Source: Microtetraspora niveoalba (GTDB lineage: Bacteria; Actinomycetota; Actinomycetes; Streptosporangiales; Streptosporangiaceae). From it: a stretch of 64,000 nucleotides of DNA. This document shows positions 16,569-24,574 of this stretch, in pieces. Within the stretch, counting starts at the first letter, position 1; each line of letters starts with the position of its first letter. Both the position numbers and the translations under genes were made by a program. Below the pieces are notes generated by a model. The model made no database searches, was not told where the DNA came from, and saw nothing but the letters and a program-made list of their open reading frames with translations. The stretch covers positions 16,904 to 80,903 of the forward strand of contig NZ_BBYM01000037.1 in assembly GCF_001570405.1 (NCBI RefSeq), given 5' to 3'.

Positions 16569-17429
16569 ATGCGGTTCGACGAGGTCACGGTCCCGGGCGG
16601 CAGGCTGCGCATCGCGACGTTCGGCGCTGGGCCGCGTCTGATCATCGCGGCGCACGGCATCACCGCCTCTCTCATGGCCTGGCGCGCGGTGGGCGAGGCG
16701 CTTCCCGCCGGATGGTCGCTGGTCGCCGTGGACCTGCGCGGGCGCGGCCACAGCGCCGACGTGCCCGGGCCGTACGGGCTGCCCCGGCACGCCGACGACC
16801 TCGACCTCGTCGCCGAGCACGTCGGCGCGGACGAGTCCTCGGTGCTCACCGGCCACTCGATGGGCGCGTACGTCGCGGCGCTGCACGGCGCGCGGCGCGC
16901 GTACGCGAGGGTCGTCATGGTCGACGGCGGGCTCCCGCTGCCGATGCCGCCGGGTGCCGATCCGGACGCGGTGCTCGAGGCCACGCTCGGGCCCGCCATC
17001 GCGCGGCTGAGCCAGACCTATCCGAGCGTGGACGACTACGTCCGCTTCTTCCAGGCGCACCCCGCGTTCGCCGGCGACTGGTCCCCGGCCGTCGAGGAGT
17101 ACGTGCGGTACGACGCGGCCGGCTCCGACGGCGCGGTGCGGCCCCGCGCCCAGGAGGACGCCGTACGGCAGGACGGCCGCTGGCTGCTGACCGGGGCGGA
17201 GGAGATCGGCCGGGCGCTGGAGAAGATCACGTCGCCGCTCGGCCTGCTGCGCGCGCCGCGCGGCCTCCTCGACCAGCCGGTGGGGATGCTGCCCGACGAC
17301 CTGGCCGCGCACTGGACCGCGCGGCTTCCCGGACTCCGGGACGAGGTGGTCGAGGACTGCAACCACTACACGATCGTCTTCGACGACCGCTGCGTTCGCA
17401 CGGTCGTCGACCGCCTCACCGCCGACTGA
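16569..17429 (+). CDS. Alpha/beta-fold hydrolase
   Basis: A 286-residue hydrolase with an AGGAG site just ahead of the ATG. Motifs: oxyanion region IIAAHGITASLMAWRAVGEAL, VDLRGRGHS, nucleophile elbow VLTGHSMGAYVA (Ser about 97), and catalytic His near the end in VVEDCNHYTIVF. No signal peptide, so it is cytoplasmic. Its lid region (residues 130-215) is not diagnostic; esterase, lactonase or epoxide-type activity are all possible. It converges on the thioesterase gene across two hairpins. Confidence 0.85.
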   Translation: MRFDEVTVPGGRLRIATFGAGPRLIIAAHGITASLMAWRAVGEALPAGWSLVAVDLRGRGHSADVPGPYGLPRHADDLDLVAEHVGADESSVLTGHSMGAYVAALHGARRAYARVVMVDGGLPLPMPPGADPDAVLEATLGPAIARLSQTYPSVDDYVRFFQAHPAFAGDWSPAVEEYVRYDAAGSDGAVRPRAQEDAVRQDGRWLLTGAEEIGRALEKITSPLGLLRAPRGLLDQPVGMLPDDLAAHWTARLPGLRDEVVEDCNHYTIVFDDRCVRTVVDRLTAD

Positions 17430-17460
17430 TCCCGGCCGGACGGACGCACGGCGAGGAACC

Positions 17461-17483
17461 GGCCCGCCCCGACGGGGCGGGCC
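17461..17483. terminator. Hairpin between convergent genes
   Basis: A perfect 10-base stem, GGCCCGCCCC (17461-17470) with GGGGCGGGCC (17474-17483), and a 3-base loop. It sits 31 bases after the hydrolase stop. Confidence 0.6.
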
Positions 17484-17525
17484 CGGTCCCGCGCGCCGGG
17501 CGGCGGATCACCGTTCCCCGACGCG

Positions 17526-17572
17526 CGGCGGCCCGTGGCCGCGCCCGCTCTCGCGGGGGCCACGGGCCGCCG
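17526..17572. terminator. Second, longer hairpin between convergent genes
   Basis: A perfect 15-base stem, CGGCGGCCCGTGGCC (17526-17540) with GGCCACGGGCCGCCG (17558-17572), and a 17-base loop. It is suited to stop the leftward thioesterase transcript just past its stop at 17597. Confidence 0.65.
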
Positions 17573-17596
17573 GATGTCGCCGGACGCCCTGCGGGC

Positions 17597-18358
17597 TCAG
17601 CCGCGCGGAACGATCCAGGTGGCCTTCGCGGCCGCCACCAGCGTGCCGTCGACCTCGTAGACGGCGCTCTCGCCGAAGAGCTTGCGCCCGTCGCGCCCGG
17701 AGACCCGGCCGACGACGGAGTACCGGCCGAGGGGGTAGACCCGGCGGAACACCTGCGCGGTCAAACGGCCGAGGAGCGCGGACCGGCCCGGCTCGGGCTG
17801 CGCGTCCGCGGGCGCGTCCGGGCCGCCGAAGTGCGCCCAGAAGGTCACGCAGTCGAGCGCGGACCAGACGATCGAGTCGGGGACGACGCCGTCCTCGTCG
17901 GTCACGTTGACCGGGACCCGCCAGCCCGCCGCGACCGCGCCCGCCTCCGGCACCGGGCCGGGGAAGATGCGCAGGCCGTCGCCCGGCTCGCGCAGCCCGC
18001 ACGCGAAGCACCCGGCGATCGCGTGCCCGCGCAGCCCCGCGAACCCGGCCTCGGCCCGCGCCGCGTCCGTGAACGCCACGAACGGGGGCGGGGTCAGCGT
18101 CTCGGCGACCGGGATGGCCTCGGCGAGGTGCCGCTCGCCGTCGCCGAGGGCGAGGGTGTTGCCGACCTGCGCGACCGCGAGCCCCGTCTCCAGCGGGACG
18201 GGTTTATGGAGGGTGACCTCGACGGCCGAGCCGTCGCCCGAGCCGGTCAGCAGGCCGGCCAGTGTGCCCGAGATCCACCCGCCGTTGGCGGTCCCCTCGG
18301 GCCCCCGGAAACGCTCCGGAACGGTCAGAACGGTCTGCAGCCCGGCAGCCGTCGTCAT
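17597..18358 (-). CDS. Hotdog-fold thioesterase-like protein
   Basis: A 253-residue protein from ATG 18358. The first half has GTANGGWISGTLAGLL and VEVTLHKPVPLETGLAVAQ, followed by a Cys-containing segment GCFACGLREPGDGLRIFPGP. The second half has VWSALDCVTFWAHFG and VYPLGRYSVVGRVSGRDGRKLFGESAVYE, typical of acyl-CoA thioesterase hotdog folds. Two tandem hotdogs are likely. The 'CF.CG....GL.I.PG' motif is shared by actinobacterial proteins annotated as PaaI-like or hypothetical. Substrate unknown. Confidence 0.7.
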   Translation of the reverse strand: MTTAAGLQTVLTVPERFRGPEGTANGGWISGTLAGLLTGSGDGSAVEVTLHKPVPLETGLAVAQVGNTLALGDGERHLAEAIPVAETLTPPPFVAFTDAARAEAGFAGLRGHAIAGCFACGLREPGDGLRIFPGPVPEAGAVAAGWRVPVNVTDEDGVVPDSIVWSALDCVTFWAHFGGPDAPADAQPEPGRSALLGRLTAQVFRRVYPLGRYSVVGRVSGRDGRKLFGESAVYEVDGTLVAAAKATWIVPRG

Positions 18359-18429
18359 GCAACACCCTCCAACGTCACGCCTGATTACGGCCCATCCGCA
18401 ACAGTCGTAACTAACCATCCGATTTTACG

Positions 18430-18448
18430 CTTCTCCGCTTGAGAGAAG
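18430..18448. promoter_or_regulatory. Inverted repeat upstream of the thioesterase gene
   Basis: CTTCTC (18430-18435) and GAGAAG (18443-18448) with a 7-base spacer, inside a locally AT-rich patch of the 289-base gap before glnA2. A possible operator; the factor is unknown. Confidence 0.3.
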
Positions 18449-18647
18449 TTAAACAGAGCGAGATGTTGGCCACGTTCACCATATGTAACGGAACGATGAC
18501 GCAACGGTCCTTCCTCGCGGTCGGGACGGCGAGCCCGCGCAAGCGCTGTCAATCATTGCGGCGGGAACCGTCGGGCGACGAGGGAAGACATCACCTGAGG
18601 GCGCCGCGAGCCCGCGCGAGCGAAGCGAGCGCGAATAGACACAGGCG

Positions 18648-20009
18648 TCACAGGATCGGAAGGTAGCGCCCGAGCTCGAACTCGGTGACCTGGCGGCGGT
18701 ACTCGCGCCACTCGGTCCGCTTGTTGCGCAGGAAGAAGTCGAAGACGTGCTCGCCCAGCGTCTCGGCCACCAGCTCGCTGCGCTCCATCACCGATATCGC
18801 CTCGTCGAGCGACTGCGGCAGCGGCTGGATGCCGAGCGCGCGCCGCTCCCCGCTGGTCAGCGCCCACACGTCGTCCTCCGCGCCGGGCGGCATGTCGTAC
18901 CCCTGCTCGATGCCCTTGAGCCCGGCGGCGAGGATCACCGCGAACGCCAGGTACGGGTTGCACGAGGAGTCGAGCGAGCGGAACTCGATGCGGGTCGAGC
19001 CGCTCTTGTGCGGCTTGTACATCGGCACCCGCACCAGGGCGGAGCGGTTGTTGTGCCCCCAGCAGATGTACGCGGGCGCCTCGCCGCCCGCCCCGGCGAT
19101 CGCCTCGGCGCCGCCCCACAGCCGCTTGTACGAGTTCACCCACTGGTTGCAGACCGCCGTGATCTCGGCGGCATGGCGCAGCAGGCCGCCGATGAACGAC
19201 CGGCCGACCTTGGAGAGCTGGTAGTCGGCGCCGGGCTCGTAGAAGGCGTTCCGGTCGCCCTCGAAGAGCGACATGTGGGTGTGCATGCCCGAGCCGGGGT
19301 ACTCGGTGAACGGCTTGGGCATGAAGGACGCCCACACGCCCTGCTCCAGCGCGACCTCCTTCATGACCAGCCGGAAGGTCATGATGTTGTCGGCGGTCGT
19401 CAGCGCGTCCGCGTAGCGCAGGTCGATCTCCTGCTGGCCGGGGGCGCCCTCGTGGTGGCTGTACTCCACCGAGATGCCCATCGACTCCAGCATCATGATC
19501 GCCTGGCGGCGGAAGTCGTGGCCCGCGCTGTGCGGCGTGTGGTCGAAGTAGCCGCCCTCGTCTATCGGGCTGGGCCGCTCCCCGCGCTCGGGCCGGTCGC
19601 GGAGCAGGAAGAACTCCACCTCGGGGTGGGTGTAGAAGGTGAAGCCCATCTCGGCCGCCCGGGCCAGCGTGCGCTTGAGCACCCAGCGCGGGTCGGCGTG
19701 CGACGGCGAGCCGTCCGGCATGAGGATGTCGCAGAACATGCGGGCCGCGCCGGGCGACTCGCTGCGCCACGGCAGGATCTGGAACGTGGACGGGTCCGGC
19801 TTGGCGAGCATGTCGGACTCGTAGACCCGCGAGAAGCCCTCGATCGCCGACCCGTCGAACCCGATGCCCTCGGCGAAGGCGCCTTCGAGCTCGGCGGGCG
19901 CGATGGCCACCGACTTGAGGAAGCCGAGCACGTCGGTGAACCACAGCCGGATGAACCGGATGTCGCGCTCTTCGAGCGTGCGGAGAACGAATTCCTGCTG
20001 GCGGTCCAC
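18648..20009 (-). CDS. glnA2: GlnA2-type glutamine synthetase family protein (possible gamma-glutamylpolyamine synthetase)
   Basis: A 453-residue type I synthetase from a GTG at 20009 with GAGAGG eight bases ahead. Motifs: N-terminal FTDVLGFLKSVAI and GIGFDGSAIEGF; ATP and metal sites HPEVEFFLLR, YSHHEGAPGQQEIDLRYADAL, FMPKPFTEYPGSGMHTHMSL; C-terminal NNRSALVRVPMYK and STRIEFRSLDSSCNPYLAFAVILAAG. The position of the GSI-beta adenylylation loop reads DMPPGAEDDVWALTSGER and lacks the Tyr-containing NLYxLPPEE motif, so it should not be a GlnE target. In Streptomyces, glnA2 near glnE encodes a gamma-glutamylpolyamine synthetase; the same role is inferred here. The adjacent amidotransferase could act on the product. 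Confidence 0.85.
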   Translation of the reverse strand: MDRQQEFVLRTLEERDIRFIRLWFTDVLGFLKSVAIAPAELEGAFAEGIGFDGSAIEGFSRVYESDMLAKPDPSTFQILPWRSESPGAARMFCDILMPDGSPSHADPRWVLKRTLARAAEMGFTFYTHPEVEFFLLRDRPERGERPSPIDEGGYFDHTPHSAGHDFRRQAIMMLESMGISVEYSHHEGAPGQQEIDLRYADALTTADNIMTFRLVMKEVALEQGVWASFMPKPFTEYPGSGMHTHMSLFEGDRNAFYEPGADYQLSKVGRSFIGGLLRHAAEITAVCNQWVNSYKRLWGGAEAIAGAGGEAPAYICWGHNNRSALVRVPMYKPHKSGSTRIEFRSLDSSCNPYLAFAVILAAGLKGIEQGYDMPPGAEDDVWALTSGERRALGIQPLPQSLDEAISVMERSELVAETLGEHVFDFFLRNKRTEWREYRRQVTEFELGRYLPIL

Positions 20010-20106
20010 GGCGTACCTCTCGGGAACTACACGTCTGGTCTCGTACCAGTGTGCCCTCTGCGTGTTTCACCTGCATTACGAGGGAACGGCCCGCCGGCGA
20101 CGGCCG

Positions 20107-21069
20107 TCACGCCCCGCTGACCAGCGCGTCCCCCATGGAGGTGCGCCGGTAGAGCACCTCCCTGCCCATGCGCTGCCGGGTGACGAGTCCGCCGCCGGAC
20201 AGCACGGTCAGATGCTGGCTCACCGCCCCCGGGGTGAGATCCATCCGGCGGGCCAGCGCGGACGTCGAGGCGGGCTCCTCCAGCGCGGCGAGGATGCCCG
20301 CCCTGGTACGGCCGATGAGCGCGCTCAGCCCTCCGGAGGTGCACGGCCGTCCCGTCGTCCACAGCGTGCCGACGCCCCACGCCGGATAGCACAGCAGCGA
20401 CTGGTACGGCTCGCACATGATCGCGGCGTCGGGCCAGTGGAACGCGCTCGGCACGAGCAGCAGGCCGTCCCCGGTGACCGGCCCGGAGTGGTTCCACGCC
20501 TTGGCGACGACGAGCCGGTCGCCGCGCCAGACGACGGAGTCGTGCAGGTCGGCGAACACCTCCTGCACTCCACCGGTCGCGAGGATGCGGGACCGCCGCA
20601 TGACGTCGGCCTCCAGCACGCCGTAGACGCGCGGCCAGAACTCCTCCATGGCGACGGTCCAGAGGTCCCACAGCGTGTCGGACACGCGGCGGATGCCGGC
20701 CTCCGGGTCGTCGGCGAACCCGCGCAGCGCCTCGGGGTCGGGGGAGCGCACGTGGGCCACCTCCTCCAGGGCCCTCTCGGGCCGCGTGCGCCGTACCCTC
20801 TCCAGCTCGGCCGCGAAGTCCGGGAGCGTCGTGTCCGGCGGCGGCGTCAGGAAGTCGGGGAGGTAGCCCCGCATCGGGACGAGCGCGTACAGCTCGGAGA
20901 GGTCGAGCCCGGCCACCCGGGGCCGTACGGCGCGCAGCCACGGCAGGTGGACGGAGTGCCGGCCGGGCTGACGCAGCACGCGCAGGCTCGACACCAGCTC
21001 CCACAACGGCGAGAACGCGAACCGCAGCCGGGCCACGTCACCGGGGGCGAACCACCACTCGATGGTCAC
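20107..21069 (-). CDS. ArsR-type winged-helix regulator with N-terminal DUF5937-like domain
   Basis: A 320-residue protein. Residues 1-240 are the effector-type domain seen in this family (WWFAPGDVARLRFAFSPLWELVSSLRVL near the start; LLLVPSAFHWPDAAIMCEPY near 200). Residues 245-315 are an ArsR winged helix: GRTRAGILAALEEPASTSALARRMDLTPGAVSQHLTVLSGGGLVTRQRMGR. It is divergent from the MFS gene at 21151, the classic arrangement for a repressor of its neighbour. Ligand unknown. The 'S.LAR.....G.VS.HL..L...G...R.R.GR' pattern is clear. Confidence 0.85.
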   Translation of the reverse strand: MTIEWWFAPGDVARLRFAFSPLWELVSSLRVLRQPGRHSVHLPWLRAVRPRVAGLDLSELYALVPMRGYLPDFLTPPPDTTLPDFAAELERVRRTRPERALEEVAHVRSPDPEALRGFADDPEAGIRRVSDTLWDLWTVAMEEFWPRVYGVLEADVMRRSRILATGGVQEVFADLHDSVVWRGDRLVVAKAWNHSGPVTGDGLLLVPSAFHWPDAAIMCEPYQSLLCYPAWGVGTLWTTGRPCTSGGLSALIGRTRAGILAALEEPASTSALARRMDLTPGAVSQHLTVLSGGGLVTRQRMGREVLYRRTSMGDALVSGA

Positions 21070-21093
21070 CGGCCCACCTTTCGGCGCAGGACG

Positions 21094-21111
21094 TTTCAGC
21101 GAGGGCTAAAA
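21094..21111. promoter_or_regulatory. Candidate ArsR-family operator in the divergent promoter region
   Basis: TTTCAGC (21094-21100) and GCTAAAA (21105-21111) form an inverted repeat with 6 of 7 matches and a 4-base spacer. It lies between the regulator start (21069) and the MFS start (21151), in the only AT-rich patch there. Confidence 0.4.
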
Positions 21112-21150
21112 CATTCGCATCGTACCGAACACCTGTCCGAGGCTTTCCCC

Positions 21151-22371
21151 GTGACAAGCACGACCATCGCCAGGACCGGCTTCCTCCGGTCGCGGATCGG
21201 CGGCCTCCCCCGTCCCTTCTGGGCCCTCTTCGGCGGCACCCTCGTCAACCGTCTCGGCACCATGGTGGAGCCGTTCATCGGCGTCTACCTGACCCAGTCG
21301 CGCGGGATGTCGCTCGCGTCGACCGGCCTGGTGCTCACCGTCTACGGCGCGGGGTCGCTGGCGTCCCAGCCGGTGGCGGGGTGGATGGCCGACCGTTTCG
21401 GGCGGCGGGTGACGCTGACCGGATCGATGATCTTGACGGCGGTCGCGTTCATCGTGCTCGGGTACACGACGAGCGTCCCGGGGATCGTCGCCGGGATGTT
21501 CGTGCTCGGGATCGTGATCGACGCCTACCGTCCCGCCTCCCAGGCGCTGGTGGCCGACCTGGTCTCCCCCGAGGACCGGCCCCGCGCGTACGGCCTGATC
21601 TACTGGGCGCTCAACCTGGGCTTCTCCGTCGCGATGATCGCCGGCGGCTGGCTGGCCAAGGCCGGCTTCACCACGCTGTTCTGGATCGACGCGATCACCT
21701 GCGCCGCCTTCGGCGTCCTGGTGTGGCGGGCGATCCCCGAGACCCGCCCGGCCAAGAGCGAAGTGTCCGAGGGCGGGTTCGGCGACGTTCTGCGCGACCG
21801 CCTGATGGTCGCCTTCACGCTGATCAACCTCGTGTACGCGTTCGTCTATCTCCAGGGGTTCACCACGCTGCCGCTGGCGATGACCGGCCAGGGCCTCGCG
21901 ACCAGCGCGTACGGCAGCGCGATGGCGGTGAACGGCGTGCTGATCGTGGTCGTCCAGCCGCTGACGAACGCCTGGTTGTCCCGCCGGGACCCGAGCCGCC
22001 TGCTCGCCCTGGGATTCGCGGTCGTGGGCGGAGGGTTCGCGCTCACCGCCCTGATGTCGTCGGCGCTCGGCCACGGCCTCGCGATCGCCGTCTGGACGCT
22101 CGGCGAGATCGCCCTGGCCGGCATCCCCGGCACGATCGTCGCCGCGCTCGCCCCGCCCCACCTGCGGGGCCGCTACGCCGGCCTGAACGGCTTCGCCTGG
22201 TCGGCCGCCTCGCTGCTCGCGCCGCTCCTCGGCACCCGGCTGCTCGAAGCCGGCGCGCCGGTCCTGTGGGTCACCTGCGGCGCACTGGGAGTGCTGGCCG
22301 CCCTGGCCATGCTCGGCATCGCCCCCGCGATCCGCCGCCGCTCTGGCGTTGAGGGACTTATCCCGACATAA
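21151..22371 (+). CDS. MFS transporter (drug-exporter type)
   Basis: A 406-residue, 12-helix major facilitator from the GTG at 21151. The loop 2-3 motif is GWMADRFGRRVTLTG (motif A). Motif-B-like AYRPASQALVADLVSPEDRPRAYGL follows, then LYVP-free halves separated by a charged loop near 190-205 (ETRPAKSEVSEGG). The 'YRPA..ALVAD' and 'R.RAYGLIYWALNLGFSV' text is typical of actinobacterial multidrug-type MFS proteins. Probably repressed by the divergent ArsR-type protein. It is followed 12 bases later by a histidine kinase gene, so the two may share a transcript. Confidence 0.88.
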   Translation: MTSTTIARTGFLRSRIGGLPRPFWALFGGTLVNRLGTMVEPFIGVYLTQSRGMSLASTGLVLTVYGAGSLASQPVAGWMADRFGRRVTLTGSMILTAVAFIVLGYTTSVPGIVAGMFVLGIVIDAYRPASQALVADLVSPEDRPRAYGLIYWALNLGFSVAMIAGGWLAKAGFTTLFWIDAITCAAFGVLVWRAIPETRPAKSEVSEGGFGDVLRDRLMVAFTLINLVYAFVYLQGFTTLPLAMTGQGLATSAYGSAMAVNGVLIVVVQPLTNAWLSRRDPSRLLALGFAVVGGGFALTALMSSALGHGLAIAVWTLGEIALAGIPGTIVAALAPPHLRGRYAGLNGFAWSAASLLAPLLGTRLLEAGAPVLWVTCGALGVLAALAMLGIAPAIRRRSGVEGLIPT

Positions 22372-22383
22372 TCCACGTCCACC

Positions 22384-24414
22384 ATGAACGAACGACGCGG
22401 GCGGGTGGTCGCGACCGTCATGGCGGCCACGGCGCTCGCCCTGACGTCGTTCGGCGTGCTGGTCCAGCTCGGGCTCCCCCCGGAGTGGCGGCCCGAGTTC
22501 CCGGTCACCCCGGATCTCGGCGTCGGCCTCACCTTCGCGCCCGTCGGCGCCTTCCTCGTCGCGCAACGCCCGCGGCTGAGCCTCGCCTGGCTGATGTGCG
22601 CGGGCGGGCTGCTCGGCGCGGGCAACGTCGCGAGCGTGGCGCTCCTCCTCCACTTCGGGTCCCGGGGCGACCTCGCCGTCGCCGGGGTCATGCGCTGGGC
22701 GGACGTGATCTGCTGGGGCGTCGCGGGCCTGCTGCTCGCCATCGTGCTCCCCCTCTACTCGCCGACCGGCCGGCTGCCGTCGCGCCGCTGGCTGCCGGTC
22801 GTCCTCGCCGGGGGCCTGGCGACGCTCGCCGAGATCGTCGTGATCGTCGCGCGCCCCACCCCGGACCCGGCGCGCTACCGCCTGCCCGCCGTCATCCCCA
22901 ACCCCCTGGCGATCGAGGCGCTCGCGCCGTACTACGCCGGGATCCTGGACGTCCTCGCGTACACGGTGCAGGTGTGCGTGGTCGCCGCGCTGCTCTCGCT
23001 CGTGCTGCGGCTGCGGCGGGCCGACCCGGTCACGCGCCGCCAGATCGCCTGGCCGCTCATCGCCTTCGCCGGATATGTCGCCTTCTATCTGCCGGGCATG
23101 TCCACGATGGTGCTCGCGACGGCGTGGACGGCCGTCATCCCCATCGCGATCCTCTTCTCCGCGCTGCGCTACCGCCTGTACGGCATCGACACCGTCATCA
23201 GCAGGACCTTCGTGGCGGCGGGCCTGCTCGGCGTGGTCGGCGCCGTCTACTTCGGCGCGAGCGCCCTGGCCGGCGTGCTCGCGTCGGGGTACCACCAGAT
23301 CGCCGGGCTCGTCGCGGCGCTGGCCTCCGGCGCGCTGTTCCAGCCGCTGCGCCGCGGCCTCCAGCGCGCGGTCGACCACATGCTCTACGGCCCGGTCGGC
23401 GACCCCAGGGCGCTCGCCGAGCGGCTCACCCAGGAGGTGCGCCGGGCCGGCCCCGCCGACGCGCTCGCCTCCGTCGTCGCGGTCGTGCGGGACGGCCTCG
23501 CGGTCGGCGGCGCCGCCGTCGAGGTCGCGGGCGGCAGGCCCGGCTACGTCGCGAGCGGCGACGTCGGCGGCGCCCCCAGAGAGATCGCCCTCGTCTGGCA
23601 CGGCGAGCCGGTGGGCCGCCTGCTGATCGGCGAGCCGGGCGCGCGGCGGTTCGCCGCCGCCCACGACGAGCGGGTCATCACCACCCTGCTGCCCCACGTC
23701 GCCGACGTGGCCCACGCCGTGCGCATGGCCGCCGACCTCCAGCGGTCCAGAGAGCGGATCCTCTCCACGCGGGAGGAGGAGCGCCGCCGGCTGCGCCGCG
23801 ACCTGCACGACGGCCTCGGCCAGACCCTGTCCGGCATGGCGATGACCATCAACATGGCGCGGCTCACCCTCACGCGCTCCCCCGCCGACGCCGACGGCCT
23901 GCTCCGCGAGCTGCGCACCGGCATGGACGCCGTCACCGGCGACATCCGGCAGCTCGTGTACGGCCTGCGGCCCCCGGCGCTCGACGACCTCGGCCTCGCG
24001 GGAGCCGTACGGGCCCTGGCTGAGGAGGGGCCGCCGCCCGCGGAGGTCGTGGTGGAGGGCGAGACGTCCGGGTTGCCGGCCGCCGTCGAGGTGGCGGTGT
24101 ACCGGATCGTCCAGGAGGCGCTCACCAACGTCCGCCGGCACGCCCGCGCCGAGCATGTGCGGGTGACGCTGTCCCGCGACGCCGAGTTGCGGGTCACCGT
24201 CGCCGACGACGGCGTCGGCCTGCCGGAGGGCAGGCGGGCCGGGGTGGGGACCTCCTCGATGCGGGAACGCGCCGCCGAGCTGGGCGGAAGCTGCGTCGTC
24301 GCCTCCCCGCCGGGCGGCGGGACCACGGTCGAGGCCCGGTTCCCCCTCGCCTCCGACGGAGGGCCTCCCTCCCCCCACGACTCCGCGAGCGCGTCCACCG
24401 CCTCGCCGAGCTGA
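22384..24414 (+). CDS. NarL-class sensor histidine kinase with a multi-helix membrane sensor
   Basis: A 676-residue kinase. Residues 1-290 hold about seven to eight hydrophobic segments forming the sensor. A GAF-like region follows at roughly 310-450. The HisKA_3 dimerisation box is REEERRRLRRDLHDGLGQTLSG with phospho-acceptor His475. The HATPase_c domain has IVQEALTNVRRHARAEHV (N box), VADDGVGL (G1) and GTSSMRERAAELGG (G2). The Ser/Pro tail is non-conserved. It is 12 bases after the MFS stop and 160 bases before the SARP-receiver chimera, which is its most likely partner. Signal unknown; a bilayer-sensed hydrophobic ligand would fit the membrane sensor. Confidence 0.9.
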   Translation: MNERRGRVVATVMAATALALTSFGVLVQLGLPPEWRPEFPVTPDLGVGLTFAPVGAFLVAQRPRLSLAWLMCAGGLLGAGNVASVALLLHFGSRGDLAVAGVMRWADVICWGVAGLLLAIVLPLYSPTGRLPSRRWLPVVLAGGLATLAEIVVIVARPTPDPARYRLPAVIPNPLAIEALAPYYAGILDVLAYTVQVCVVAALLSLVLRLRRADPVTRRQIAWPLIAFAGYVAFYLPGMSTMVLATAWTAVIPIAILFSALRYRLYGIDTVISRTFVAAGLLGVVGAVYFGASALAGVLASGYHQIAGLVAALASGALFQPLRRGLQRAVDHMLYGPVGDPRALAERLTQEVRRAGPADALASVVAVVRDGLAVGGAAVEVAGGRPGYVASGDVGGAPREIALVWHGEPVGRLLIGEPGARRFAAAHDERVITTLLPHVADVAHAVRMAADLQRSRERILSTREEERRRLRRDLHDGLGQTLSGMAMTINMARLTLTRSPADADGLLRELRTGMDAVTGDIRQLVYGLRPPALDDLGLAGAVRALAEEGPPPAEVVVEGETSGLPAAVEVAVYRIVQEALTNVRRHARAEHVRVTLSRDAELRVTVADDGVGLPEGRRAGVGTSSMRERAAELGGSCVVASPPGGGTTVEARFPLASDGGPPSPHDSASASTASPS

Positions 24415-24574
24415 CGCCGTACGGAACGCGCCGTCCCCGGGTGGGCCGACGGCGTGCCGCCGAGGAACGGGCCGACATCTCGCCAATTTGGGGGCGAATC
24501 TCTCAGAACGGCCCTTACGCCCCATAACCGAGCACTGCTCACTTCGGCCGGATGGCCCTACGCTTACCCGTGCG

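Noticed and set aside
18598..18642. GC-rich GAGCGAAGCGAGCG motif as a terminator hairpin after glnA2
   Set aside because: It is a direct repeat of GCGAGCGAA, not an inverted repeat long enough for a stable stem.
21106..24525. Open minus-strand frame of 1139 codons across the MFS, kinase and part of the SARP gene
   Set aside because: It is antisense to three clear genes; the translation is Arg/Gly/Asp-biased with no domain motifs, as expected of a high-GC shadow frame.
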